DNA of 64,000 nucleotides, from assembly GCA_033980235.1 (NCBI GenBank), contig CM067062.1, forward strand, positions 11,867,527 through 11,931,526. Reading direction: 5' to 3'. Each line of letters starts with the position of its first letter. Within the stretch, counting starts at the first letter, position 1. Below the pieces are notes generated by a model. It saw only the letters and a program-made list of their open reading frames with translations. It did no database searches and was not told the origin of the DNA. This document shows, one piece after another, positions 1 through 12,300 of this stretch. The position numbers and the translations under genes are program-made. The DNA comes from Diadema setosum. Its lineage: Eukaryota; Echinodermata; Echinoidea; Diadematoida; Diadematidae.

Positions 1-785
1 CCGGGGGTGTGGTGTGACAAAGAGTGTGCCAGACCCCCGGGGGTGGTGTGGTGTGACAAAGAGTGTGCCAGACCCCGGGGGGGGGGTGTGGTGTGACAAA
101 GAGTGTGCCAGACCCCGGGGGGGGGGGGGGGTGTGGTCTGACAAAGAGTGTGCCAGACCCCGGAAGGGGGGGAGTGGTGTGACAAAGTGTGTGCCAGACC
201 CCGGGGGGAGGTGTGGTGTGACAAAGAGTGTGCCAGACCCGGGGAGGGGGGGTGCGGTGTGACAAAGAGTGTGCCAGACCCCGGGGGGGGGGGGGGAGTG
301 GTGTGACAAAGAGTGTGCCAGACCCCCGGGGTGTGACAAAGAGTGTGCCAGACGGGGGGGGGGGGTGTGGTGTGACAAAGAGTGTGCCAGACCCCGAAGG
401 ATGTGGTGTGACAAAGAGTGTGCCAGATCTTGGGGGGTGTGGTGTGACAAAGAGTGTGCCAGACCCCGGGGGAGGGGTGTGGTGTGACACCTGCCTTCTT
501 CTTTTTTTATCGGGGGGCCAGACCCAGGGGGTGTGGTGTGACACCTGCCTTTTTTTTTTTTATTGGGAGGGGGGGCAAGGACGCAGTCCCAGTTGGTGTG
601 GTGTGACACCTCCCTTTTTTTTGGGGGGGGGGGAGGGGCAAGGATGGAGACCCAGTTCGTACCGTGTGACATGTACCTCCCTTTTTTAAGGCAGTTTAAG
701 GGCGGAGACCCATGCAGGTGGTGCGGTGTGACACCTCCCTTCTTTCGGGGGGGGGGGGGCGGGTAATAATGGAGACCCAGGTAGT
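1..785. repeat. G-rich minisatellite array with two unit types
   Basis: At least eleven tandem units of roughly 40-50 bases run from the window edge to about 480. Each has a conserved core (GTGTGGTGTGACAAAGAG, then TGTGCCAGACCCC) followed by a variable run of G. From about 480 to 785 the unit changes: the GTGTGGTGTGACA part stays, but it is followed by CCT plus a pyrimidine tract and a long G run. The array starts before base 1, so its full length is unknown. Short open frames here are translations of the repeat and are not genes. Confidence 0.9.
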
Positions 786-2150
786 GTGGCGTCTCAAGAG
801 TGTGCTAAATTTTTTTTATTTAGCTCTTACACAAGTAGAATTGAAATTCAATGATGTCGTGCTTTCTTTGGGTAAAACATTTTGAAATTTTTACTCAAAA
901 AGTAAGGCGATATGTTGGTCATTTATTCAAGTTGTACAAAATCAGAAAACTGGATTTTTTTTTTCATTCGTGCGTTAAGAAAGAGAGAGAGAGAGAACAA
1001 AAAAGAAGAGGACAGAACATTCAGTAAGGAACAGAAACTTCCCTATAGTGTATACTTGTAGACCTTGCAACTACAAAAGCTGTTATCTACAAGGGCTGAA
1101 ATAGGTGCAGGTGAAAACCATAGAGTAGTAATGACGCCTATTGTCTGAAAAACGTTTTCAACGACAGAACAAAGAACCGTTCAATGCCGTTAGGCCAGTC
1201 TAGATGTCTCAGTCGAAAACACTAGAAGCAAGGTGGTCTCTAACTGTGTGCATTTATTTGAACTGAAGAAGATTTCAAGGATTATCGACTGTAAATAGTT
1301 AACTGGATAATGTATCCATTGAAGGCATTTTTGAAGCTGAAATGACATGAACAAAGGCGGAACGCGATTGACGATGTTCGTTGAAGACAGCAAAACGCAG
1401 TAGAAAGTTAATTAAATAATAAAGTACATTACGTGTCAAACAGAAGGACAAAAGGATAGTGTGAGAATTAGCAGTAAAAAGCTTACCCCAAACACAAAAA
1501 CGAACAAACAAACAAACGTGGTCTTTTGGTCTGGTGCGGCAATACATAGAGAACAGACCGATTTACTAACATAATTATTCAAATTTATGGATTTTTTCCG
1601 TCCTGGCGTATATAGCCACAGGATTTTTTTATTAACCTGTACATCATACACACTTTTCGGTGCTTATAATCCAGTTTACATGCATAAGTTGTTGCTACGT
1701 CGGGCAAACATAGGGCAAGCTTTCAGATTGGCAAGAAGAATCAATGCCAGCAAGACATGCATAGAATGTAAATATGTTAGCATTTGGTTAGTAAACCGGT
1801 CTATTGTTTGTATATTCATCCAACAGTGTCTAAGGGAGCTCAAAAAGGGGACAAGACATATCGTCAGGTTGTCCTTCTGTACGTCCGATGACCTTAGTCT
1901 TAGTTGCCTAGAAGGTCATGTGAAAGTATTTGTAACTTTCAATCGAATTTTCTAAGTAATAATTTGATTATCTTGTATTCGGGTTCAAGTTTGGAATTGC
2001 TAGTATAATCTTTGTGAATTTCGTGAGAATTAGGCGGGCAAATCTCGTTGCAGAGTTTCCTGGGTTGAGGTAATAACCGCATTCCCGCCATTCAACTTGT
2101 CAAGACATCACATTGTCGCTGCTTCGAAAACAGTGCATGTTTCTTTGTAA
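786..2150. other. Intergenic, no supported gene
   Basis: AT-rich sequence with short homopolymers and a GA run near 980. The longest open frame (1587-1955, +) has no recognisable domain and no clear splice or promoter context, so it is not called. Confidence 0.6.
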
Positions 2151-2154
2151 AGTG

Positions 2155-2640
2155 GGTATTTCATTGGCTTGGAGACGAAGCGGCGACCTGGTGGCGACTC
2201 GAGTTTCGCTGGTCGCAGAGTAGTCGCGGAGACGCCCCGCCCCCGCGACGTGTGCCAGACCCAGAGACTATAGCCTGTTGGCCTCAGGTGAGTCGCGAGA
2301 ATGTCGAACATTTTCTATCTTTCGGAAATTTTTCCAGTCTCCAGTTGGTAGAAGTTTCAGCGACGTCTCCTTAGTCGTGGCTAAGTTGCCGAGGTCTCCG
2401 AGACATTCCCGCGACTTTACAACGAGACCAATTGGAGATCTTGCGTAAAGCCGTCCTCGCGACTGAGAAGACGTCTTGGAGACGTCTTGGAGACGTCGAG
2501 GCGACGTCTCCGCGAATAAGTTGTACTTTGTTTGGAGATGTCTCTGAAGTAGCCAAGCAGTCGAGAGCACATATTAGTCTTCAGAGTCGCATGAGTCGCG
2601 GCAGTCGCGACGAAGTCTCCTTCAGTGAGATATAATGGGC
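2155..2640. repeat. GAGAC/GTCTC and GTCGC/GCGAC word-rich segment, probable DNA-transposon relic
   Basis: About 490 bases are built largely from the five-base words GAGAC, GTCTC, GTCGC and GCGAC in both orientations, often in tandem (near 2470-2510, GACGTCTTGGA occurs twice in a row). Flanking DNA does not look like this. Open frames on both strands follow from the word bias. Dense subterminal words of this kind occur in some cut-and-paste transposons; no terminal inverted repeat was found, so the class is unknown. Confidence 0.45.
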
Positions 2641-4130
2641 CCATAAGAGAATTTTCACTATTTTACCTTCAACATCAACATCCTCTTTTCTTACAGCATA
2701 AATGGCGTGATAACTATATAGGGATGACAATAGAACATCCCTCCTCCCACCCCCACTCTGGTGTCGGAAGGACCACACGCGTGATTCCTGCGGTATAAAG
2801 TGGTATTTTCGCGAGAACGAAATCTGGCCTGAGTATTGATTAAAAATAAATGAATAATTAAAAAGAGGGGTAATTGACGTTTCACTCCATGGCAACCATT
2901 TATCAAAGTCTATATCACTTGTTTACGTGTACTGGCGCCCCTTACTAGGTACACCCTGAGCAAAACACTGTTGGACAATCTTGAAGCGTGAGTTGTAAGC
3001 ACTTGTTCTACTTCGAACCGTTCTGTATATAATCCCATCATGCACCGCCAGGCACACTCATTAACATACCGTACTTTTATTTTTTTTTTTAAATGGACGT
3101 GGGCCTACTGGCGTATACGTAAGCACTGAGTAGGATTTGAACTTGTGTATGGAATTTCTCATTTTAAGAGTTCCTATAACCACAGTGTTCCAAATTAAAA
3201 AACTTATTATGCAATGCAGATGCATATCAACTTGTATTGATTTATGATACCCTGATCATCCTTTACATCTATAATGGTACAAGAATATCCTAGGCCTATA
3301 TCTTACAATTTGTTTGATAATTTTCTGTAGATTACTTGGATCCGTCCCCCCCCCCCGAATAAACAAACAACAACACCAAATCAAGATTCTGTCGATGACC
3401 TCATCTGCCAATCACTGTTACTTTATTTTTTTTATTAACAGAAGACATTGAAATGCACCTTGAGATGATACCTGTCAATTGAGATTATAAATCTGTAGAC
3501 TAAACTCCGCGTGATAAACACATGTCCTCAAAAAACAATGGCACAATGCCGTTTTAGCGGGACTTACTAGTCATGCGTTCATGCATTACATCTCGGCATG
3601 TCGCACAAAAGAAAATTGAATAATTATGTAAATATTGCTACCATTGTAGGAGAGGTCGCGGGGAGTTATACGCAAACACGTGTTATACGTGCTGTGGCAA
3701 TGTCTGAATGCATGTGTCTAACAATGTCTGGAAAATCACAGAAATAATCAAAAGACAGCGATTTAGCAAGACATTAACACCCATCAACTATCAAGGTTTG
3801 CCTCCAAAGTAGCTATTCTGACAAGGCGTCGTTTCCGAAAACAAACATTGAAACGAACCCTGCTCAGTCTAGCGGAAGGTGATTTGTTCATCATTTTTCT
3901 TTAACATCAGTGATTGGCAGATTATGTCATTAATACGAAATCTCGATTTGGAAGGTTCTTTGCAGACGCGTGTGAAGTAATCTGAAGAACAAAAAGTAAA
4001 AGAAAATATTACAAAATATCATATGATACATGTCTACAAAGTCGATATTCATTCGGCCAAAAATGTTGAGGGTATCATTATTTAACACAAAATATGTCAA
4101 TTATGCATTGCTTTTATTGTACAGGCCCTT
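2641..4130. other. Intergenic, no supported feature
   Basis: AT-rich single-copy-looking sequence with a short C run near 3347. No coding segment is supported on either strand. Confidence 0.55.
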
Positions 4131-4132
4131 TA

Positions 4133-4725
4133 AAGGGAAATGAAACCCAAAGATACTAGTATGTTGAGTGAATGCAGCAATATTAGTAGAACACATCAAT
4201 GAAAGTTTGAGGAAAATCGGACATCAGAAATCAAGAGTAATCAATTCTTTTTTTTTAAATTCTGATACCGTTACCGCTGGATCAGAAGACTATCACAGAC
4301 TGATCATGACATCACTGTGCACTACGATATAAAGAAAATATCATGAAGAAAATTCCTCAAAATATCATTTCATATGAAAAGTACACATTTCCTGGACTTG
4401 TTATTGATACTAATGTCAAGGGTATTAATATTCTCACCGCTTTCTGAAAGAGGTAAGTCTATAGTGCTCTTTCATTATGCTAGAAAAGTGAAAGTACGTT
4501 GAATTTTCTTTATTATTTCATTCAATACGTAGTGTACATGTAGTGATGTCATGATATGTATATAGTAGTCTTCAAATCTAGCGGGCTCGTCACCAAAATT
4601 TCAAGGATTCATACTTCTGAAAGGATTGTCCGATTTTCCTCAAGCTTTCAGTGATGTTCTCTACTTATATTCCTGTATTCACTCAACATTTATTTTGGGG
4701 TTTCATTCTCTTTTAATGATAAATC
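4133..4725. mobile_element. Foldback/MITE-like element with about 100 bp imperfect inverted arms
   Basis: The left arm (about 4133-4235) begins TTTAAAGGGAAATGAAACCC and contains TGTTGAGTGAATGCAG and GAGGAAAATCGGACA. The right arm (about 4610-4725) carries the same words in reverse complement, including TGTCCGATTTTCCTC, CTGTATTCACTCAACA and GGGGTTTCATTCTCTTTTAA. The 370-base core has no coding capacity. This is the structure of a non-autonomous DNA transposon. No target duplication was identified. Confidence 0.75.
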
Positions 4726-5287
4726 TTGATGCACTCATTGCCAACATTTCATTTATGACAGCCAAATCAATGTCGCAGCGACTTTTGACTGCTGTTTTTC
4801 AACATTTCTGAAAGGTTTATGTGCCCATTTTCTTCTACCACATGGGTGGAAAATGAAGGAAACCGACTTCAGACACAAGAAAATGGATCTACAATAACTG
4901 TTAGCAGCACTGAACTTCTTTAATTTTGTATGCTTCCAACAGTCCAAGATTGGAATTTATACAGCAAAGAGGTCTGACAGAGAGCACTGAGAACCCACAA
5001 TAAGTTGAATTGACTCCCAAAATACACACATAATGTTCTTTGCGAATAAGCCAGTTTACAGTTAGCTCTTGAGTACATTGGTACCGAAATTAATGACCTT
5101 TCTTTTTTCTCTCTCTCTCTCTCAGTTGGTTGGGCGCTTCACTCGTTTTGAAAGCGGCATAACGCGAAAAGCTTGCCTAACGTAATGATTTTGTAGAAAT
5201 CACGTTCAGAAAAAGAATGAACTTGCGTATTCATGTGGCCAGAATGGTCTGTCAAGTGACACTTCAGCAGGCATCCATTTTGTTTTG

Positions 5288-5375
5288 CCAAACACAGTCA
5301 AACCTGTCTATAGCGGCCACCCAAGGGAGACGAGAAAGGTGGCCGTTATAGACAGGTGGTCGCTATAGGCAGGTT
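5288..5375. repeat. Short hairpin repeat (CCTGTCTATAGCGGCCACC)
   Basis: CCTGTCTATAGCGGCCACC is followed about 30 bases later by its near-complement GGTGGCCGTTATAGACAGG, then by a third related copy (GGTGGTCGCTATAGGCAGG). This is a compact hairpin-forming interspersed repeat. Confidence 0.6.
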
Positions 5376-5528
5376 CGTTAATATGCCTTTTTCTCTGGGA
5401 GGGAATGTCTTTAGTGGCCTTATACGGCAGGTGGCCGTCTCCACACGGAACTGACCGCCACTTCATGTTCTATCAGACGGACAACGTTTTTGCCATCTAC
5501 CAGATTGGACGGCATGATTACACAACAT

Positions 5529-5548
5529 TCAGAACTTATTATTATTAT

Positions 5549-5627
<79 letters not shown>

Positions 5628-5848
5628 GGTCTTATTTATGCAGGGTAGCCTCTTCAGTGTTGCCACTGCTCTACCAGAGGGCCCTGCCATTATTATTACC
5701 CCAGCGTTGCGAGGTACCCATTTATACACCTGGGTCGAGAGGGACATGGTGGGTAAAAACATCTTGTCCAAGGACATAAGCACTGGGCGGGAATCGAACT
5801 CGGGTCCTCCGATCGGGAGTCGAGAGTCTTATCCACTATGCCACTTTG
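5529..5848 (-). mobile_element. tRNA-derived SINE with (TAA)n tail, minus strand
   Basis: Read on the minus strand from about 5848, the element opens with a tRNA-like A box (TGGCATAGTGGATAAGACTC). A B box (GAGTTCGATTCCCGCC) follows about 25 bases later, then a body of about 150 bases. It ends in a long (TTA/TAA)n run at 5535-5627, which is therefore its 3' tail. An internal pol III promoter with a simple-repeat tail is the hallmark of tRNA-derived SINEs. Translations across it are artefacts. Confidence 0.8.
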
Positions 5849-5857
5849 TCTTATCCA

Positions 5858-5898
5858 CTTTGCTATCTTAATTATGAGCCATAATTAAGATAGCAAAG
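5858..5898. repeat. Perfect 19 bp palindrome with 3 base loop
   Basis: CTTTGCTATCTTAATTATG, then AGC, then its exact reverse complement. It lies directly upstream (minus sense) of the SINE. It could be a minimal foldback or a cruciform-type insertion scar. Confidence 0.85.
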
Positions 5899-6582
5899 CA
5901 GTCACTCCCGTCTGAGCTATCTGTCAATCACGGTAAATGCTTCATTGTACCCTTTGTCTCTTCCTTCTTGTCTCCTCAGTATTCTTTTTACTTTTTTTTT
6001 TTTTAGTTTTCAGACGCGTGACGGTCTTACGTGAATTAATGATCGATCCTTTCGTTTCTTATTGGATGAAACCCTTGAGCAAATAATGAGCATTCGTGCA
6101 ATCAGCCGAAGTGTCATTATTTTCAATGTTCATAATATGAGACAGGATAACAAGAGCAATGGTTTACAATTCATCAAGTTCTTTTGTCTTTCAAGGAAGA
6201 GAAGGAAGGTAGGTCTTTCAATATTCGAATCCTAATCGCGACCCTGCCCCTATTGTTCACCACGCCCACATAAGTGGTAGTCTAAAATCTGGTGCTCGCA
6301 TTTTATTCTATTTTCAGTCTTCCTTCTACCATGTCTTCCTTGCAGTTTTTCGCTCTCTCCGATAAATTTACATTCGTGAAAAACTAGATATCATTGAGAC
6401 GTATAAGTTCAAGAATATTTACACTTCAATACTGACTGTCGTCGTGGTCTTTAATAATCTTGTTATTCATAACCCGTTGAAACGTAATGTTATACGAATA
6501 CATTCAGCAGTTGGAAGATACGGTGAATTCTTGTCGGGTCGAAGCCTTGAAAAAAGACTAGATGTTTATCGGCGTAAAATGT

Positions 6583-6770
6583 TATAAAACGCGACAGCAG
6601 ACGACCAAAAGCTCACAGAGACGCGCTTCTCTTCAGGCTCGTAGGAGGTGGATGCCCAGTGTCCTCGCCTAGATCTTCCCTGTCGCTAAAGTTTGGCTTC
6701 TCCATCCGATACTTCGTCTTCTCCGCTGATCAAATTTTCTGACGAAAGGCCAGCAACAAACCTACAATAG
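6583..6770 (+). promoter_or_regulatory. Possible upstream promoter and noncoding first exon of the apextrin-like gene
   Basis: TATAAAA at 6583-6589 is followed by GC-richer, exon-like sequence ending CTACAATAG|GTAATT, a plausible splice donor at 6770/6771. A good acceptor (pyrimidines then TTTTACAG, ending 8884) sits just before the coding exon. A 5' UTR exon here joined to 8885 is possible, but the downstream TATA element gives a simpler promoter. Confidence 0.3.
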
Positions 6771-8880
6771 GTAATTCTAATTTCTAATTTCAAAACAATG
6801 GCAACATTATATAAGTTCTTTCCTTTGTCACAATCGTCTGCGTCACAGTGTATCTGATTCATGTTGTGCGAAATTTTTTAGGTGATCCGAATACTAGTAT
6901 CTTCTCGAATCACACTCTGTATCTGTACTGATTCTTTCTTTATTTATTTAATCTTCTTTATTTCTTTCTCCTCAAGTCTTGTGCAGAGGTTAACTAATAG
7001 ATTCCTCGGACTATCAATTTCAACTGACACCATAATCAATATGTGTATCATGTCGCAAAGACGACAGATCTAATTCATTTCTGTTTTTGTTTTGTTTTAT
7101 TCTGTTGTTTGTTTGTTTTGTTTTGTTTTTGTTTACTCTTTAGGTATCATTTTATGTTTTTGTAATGGGGCTATGCACTCCTGGTCTTGAATAAATGCGA
7201 AGAGTTTGAATGCAATAACTGATAAACGCTGCTTTCACATTTTTTTTAAGTAACACGAAGATCATCATCAAATAGAGAATAAGTGAAATCTTCTCAGTGA
7301 TACTGCACTTGTTCCGTATTAAAAAAAGTATATATTGTTTGAAGATATTTTAAAAATTATCACTTTATTATCTTCATTTTTATTTTCTTCGTTTTCTCAG
7401 CAGCTTAATCTCAAATACTTCAAATTTATATAAAATGGATATTGCCGATTTTCCATTTAACTCTTCATAGAATGTGTATTCGTGTTTGAGCATTCCATCC
7501 TTATCCTCAACCTATACATTTCGATTCTGTTGACTGCTTTACTAAAATATTGTTTCAAAGTGTAATATGATCCGTCATTTCGAAAGTCTGATTTTGTTAT
7601 TTCGGAAATCTTCGAATGCAGGTACATTTTACATTTTGTTAGCTATATTTTATACTGTATTACCAGTAAGAATGCTGGCCACCAATTCACGGTTATGAGA
7701 GAGTCGACTTGTGGAGTAGATTATCATAAAGTTGGTAACCATGAGAGATTAGGCAAACTTATTTCTTACATATGTTGCCAAAAACAATTGTTTTTGAAGC
7801 GTGAACATGTTCCTTCTGTCACTATTTTAGAATATAAACATAATAAAAATAATTTAGACGCGTTTCTCTTTGGAATCTGGCTCCATCTTGATTTGTCCAA
7901 CTTCAATGTAATATTTTTGCGTTGAAATGTAAGATTATAGTTGTCAGTAGCCCGATCTTGTCGACTTCTTCACCTTAACGTCACACTTCTTAAGGGTATG
8001 AAAAGAATCACTTGGTAAATGTTCCAAATAAGTCGAAAATGTTCAAATGTTTCAAAATGTTTTCCGATGAAATTGACAGGCGATGAAAGCAAACGAACTT
8101 TGCTTTTTGAATTAGAACATAGTGTCTAAAATAACGTTCGCCAAAGTCACTCTGTATTATTCTTAGCAAATATCTGCGCCTTTTTTTCGGGGTCATAATG
8201 TGACGAGTCACTTCACACGATTACTCTCTAAAAACTGCAAATCGAGTTTTCAGCAATAAACGTTAAATTATCAAAGAGAATATAGTTATTGATTTGAACA
8301 TTCGTTTAATCTACACGTAAGATATCCTTCATAGACTGACAAATTAATTGTCATTTAATCATGTTCAAATGAACTAGTTTTTATGGAATGCGCGTTTTTT
8401 TTTCATTAATGGATGATAAAAATGAAAGCATTTCTGACGAACTGAAAAAATATATATATATGAAAAAAATTATATGAGCAATACTATAGTGGAGTGGCAG
8501 ATTTGCTTTATCCGTAGTTCATTTATTTCATTAAATCGTCTAAATTCGTCATATTTATTCACATTTTTTCAAATCCCTGTCTTCTCGTCTTGCTATGTTA
8601 ACCCGGTACGATTACTTGTAATGCATTGCAATCTGAATCTCTCTTGTACTTCGCTCATTATCATAATGTTCAAGGTAATAGTCCATTCGACAGCCAGTCA
8701 CAATACTATAGTGAAAATGTTATCAAAATCTGATGAATGTGTGAAGGACAGTTCAGAAGTTGTGAATTTTCGGAAATCTTTTGTAAATCTTCTTGGGTTT
8801 ATTTTATCATTGAAAAAAAAAACATTTTTAATGATATGTGTCGATAACATTACTGTTTCTTGATTATCAGCCTGACTTTT
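6771..8880. other. Intergenic or 5' intronic sequence
   Basis: AT-rich, with no supported coding exon. The open frames at 7695-7925 and 8474-8863 have no domain or splice support. Confidence 0.5.
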
Positions 8881-8916
8881 ACAGGTCCAAAACTTCCCTT
8901 TAAGCACAACTCTTTT

Positions 8917-8924
8917 TATATAAA
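8917..8924 (+). promoter_or_regulatory. TATA box of the apextrin-like gene
   Basis: TATATAAA lies 48-55 bases before the chosen start codon at 8972, which would put transcription start near 8950. It overlaps the in-frame ATG at 8924. That supports 8972 as the true start, and 8972 also gives a clean signal peptide. Confidence 0.5.
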
Positions 8925-8971
8925 TGCATAACGCAGTTCTGCAGCCATCAATAGGTGAACGAGCAACGAAG

Positions 8972-9323
8972 ATGGTAAGACTTCTGCTAAAGTTATTGGC
9001 AGTCTTCGTGCTGACTGTCTCGGCCACGGCCCTCACCACTCCCCATGGGCTCAATTACCTGGGCGTGGGTTATGACATCCTAAAGGGCAATCCGGAGGGA
9101 GGAGACCTTACCACGGGAGGTGTCGACCCGGGCCTTTACATTTCCCATCGCGTCTTCAAACTCACCTACGACAGCGGCAAGAAGTCGAGTGACGGACTCT
9201 ACGACATCCCGGACGAAGCCATATTCATTCATCGAAGCAGCGCCGCCAGATCCACGTCGAAAAAGACGTTCAGCGGGACCGCCAGCTACGTGGATAAACT
9301 CTCCACGCAGGTATCACTCTCCG
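8972..9323 (+). CDS. Apextrin-like gene, exon 1 (signal peptide and N-terminal MACPF)
   Basis: ATG at 8972 starts a signal peptide; the mature protein opens with a Gly-rich segment (LNYLGVGYDILKGNPEGG) typical of this MACPF group. The donor CCG|GTAAGT at 9323 leaves phase 1. A weaker in-frame donor at 9310 (CAG|GTATCA) is possible, but only the 9323 donor gives frame with exon 2. An in-frame ATG at 8924 would bury the signal peptide inside the protein. Confidence 0.85.
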
Positions 9324-12300
9324 GTAAGTTTTCAGTTTGTTTTATATTTCCATCTGTATAAAAATCAGGGTACAAATGAAATCATTTCTAGAAAATCAGG
9401 GTACAAATGAAATCATTTGTAGAAAATCAATCATTTTCCCATCATAATGTGAACGTACAGCAGAAACGGACAGAAACTTTTAATGACTGGCAGTGTAATA
9501 TTTGTTTATTTAAGCAGATGCCTTTTTATATTGATTGTGAAACTGCTGCAGATGTTGATTTACATGAGGTCTAGAGGTCATATGACACAAAGAAATTTGC
9601 CTACTACTCAAGATGTACGAGGTAACGGTCTAAGAATTGCACATTTAAATGTCAATAGTCTTTTAAAACATATAGATGAAGTTAGAGCGTTTGTGACGTC
9701 AAACGATACACTTTACTCGCTCTAAATGAATCTAAAATTGATTTATTTATTTTTGATCATGAACTCAATATAGAAAATTATTCACTGGTGCGAAAAGATA
9801 GAACTCGTCAAGGTGGAGGAGTTGCGATATGTTCATAAGTCGATTCATTTTGAGAACCTTATACATGAAAGTTTGAACGAGTTAGAAGTGATTGCAGTAA
9901 AGGTTTATTTGAAGCGTTCAAAGGCAATGGTGTTCACTACTTGGTACCGACCCCCCTCTTAATATCGGTGTCTTTGATCTATATGAAAATGTCCTTAGTT
10001 ATGTAGACAGTTTAGGTTGTGATACAGTCCTGGTAGGAGATATAAACTGTGATTTACTGTCCCAGCCTTTATCTGGTATCACCAAAAGGTATATTGATCT
10101 TAATAATACGTACGCGTTGTCACAGATAAATTTGCACTGAACCGACCCGGATAACTAATCTTTCCGCTACTTTGGTTGATCACATTGTAACTAATAATCC
10201 CCAAAACGTGAAGAGCTTTGATGTAATTCACAATGGAATGAGTGATCATTCGATTAATACTATGATTTGGAAGTCTGATATTTTATTTTCTTCAAGAACT
10301 ATAAATTTCAGAAGCCGGAAAAATTTAAACATTAATGACTTCAGAATTGATATTCACAACCAACCGTGGGAAAAGATTAGAGAATCTGACAGTGTCTGAG
10401 TCTATCGACGAGGCTGTTGAATTATGGCACTACGGCAGAATTTCTTTTTAAATGTTATAGAAAAACATATGCCTGAACGGTGTAAAAAAGTAAAAGATAA
10501 CTTTTCACCTTGGATGACTTCTGATATTTACAGACTTATGAAGAAGAGAGATAAAGCTAAAAAGAAAGCATATAAATGTAAAGATGAAAATATGATGAAA
10601 GAGTATCGAAAGTTACGAAATAAAGTTACAGTGGAAGTTCGGAAAGCAAAGAAAAAATATTATGTTGATAAATTCTCCCAAAATAGTAAAAATTCCAGAT
10701 CTATTTGGAGTTTGTTGAAATCGATTATACCAAATAAGAAATCTGAAAGCTCAGTCCACGTGAATTCTAATAATCTTATTGAAACTGCTGATCAATTTAA
10801 TGAATTTTTCGCCACAGTGGAAAGTACTTTAGCAGAACAAATTCCTGATTCACCTTTTATTCACAATGAAGCTAGCTGTGTTAATGATGTGGTTGAATTT
10901 ACTTTAGTTAAGGATAGTGAAGTTTGTAAAATTATTCGTAATTTGAAAGAGGTTAAATCCATTGGATTTGATAAGATATCTGTTTATATGCTGAAATTAT
11001 GCGCTTTTGAAATATCACATAGCATTGCTGATTTGATTAATTGGTCTGCTAAGTGGTAAGTTTCCCAAGCCATGGAAAAGGGCAAAAATCATTCCTAAAA
11101 TTCATAAAAATGGGCATAAAGATTATCCCTCAAATTATCGACCTATTTCAATTTTGTCATGTGTTTCAAAAATTCTCGAACGATTTGTTCAAAGACAGAT
11201 GTTAGCTTACTTGCACAAAAACAATATTCTGACGTCTGTGTAATCTGGTTTTAGACCACAACACTCAACAATTACTACCCTTATGAAAGTCACGGATGAC
11301 TGGCTCCATGCAATTGATAGAAATGAGTATACTGGAGCTGTTTTTGTCAACCTCAGAAAAGCTTTCGACACAGTGAACTGTGATATACTAATGAAGAAGC
11401 TAAAGGAAATAGGCATTGATGGTACCCCCGGAGCTTGGCTGAGAAGTTATTTGACGGACAGAGTCTGCCAAACAGTGGTAAATTCCAAACTTTCCTCCGA
11501 ATCTGATATAACGTGCGGGGTCCCTCATGGGTCCCTTCTAGGACCACTGCTTTTTATAATCTATAAATCAACGATTTGGTACAATATGTCAAAGTATGTA
11601 AAGTGCAACTATATGCTGATGATACCGTTTTATATTTTTCTCATTCTTCAGTATCTAACATTGAACTTGCTCTTAATATGGACTTAGAAAATGTGTATAA
11701 CTGGACGTGTCAAAATAACTTAAGTGTGAACTGTCAGAAAACTGCATGCATGTTAATTGGAAACAACCGCATGATGTCCAAACCAAATGTTTTACGAGTC
11801 TCGTTACACAACCCCACTCTGAATCAAGTACGTGTTTTTAAATACTTAGGTCTGTGGTGTGACGAAAATTTAAATTGGAAATATCATATTGAAAGTATGC
11901 TGATGAATATTGGAAAGATGGTAGGTTTTCGGGAGACTAAGACACTCTGTAAGTGAATCGATTATGAAATTAATTTATAAGTCATTGATTCTTCCTCATT
12001 TTGTTTATGAAGACATTATATGTGTCATCGTTTAAGAAACACCTAGATAAGTTACAAAAATTACAGAATAGGGCCGGCCGAATTAAATTAAGATTACAAC
12101 CCGATTCTCATGTTTCTGTTCTCGAAATGCATAACGCTTTAAATTGGAAACTCTTTGACCAAAGAAGGTATCATCCCATGATTTAACCCCTTCTTATTTA
12201 AAAGATGAATTTGAAATTGTAACTCATTCCTACCCCTCCCGTTTTGAACGAAAATTAAGACTTCCCAAACCTAAAACTGAATATTTGAAGAAATCATTTA

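Noticed and set aside
14..689. Open frames across the first 700 bases
   Set aside because: They are translations of a tandem repeat in several frames, with no start context or domain.
1587..1955. 122-codon open frame on the plus strand
   Set aside because: No recognisable motif, no splice or promoter context, and composition like the surrounding noncoding DNA.
2268..2644. Overlapping open frames on both strands
   Set aside because: Explained by the GAGAC/GTCGC word bias, which avoids stop codons on both strands.
5405..5871. Open frames over the (TAA)n run and beyond
   Set aside because: The sequence is a tRNA-derived SINE and its tail.
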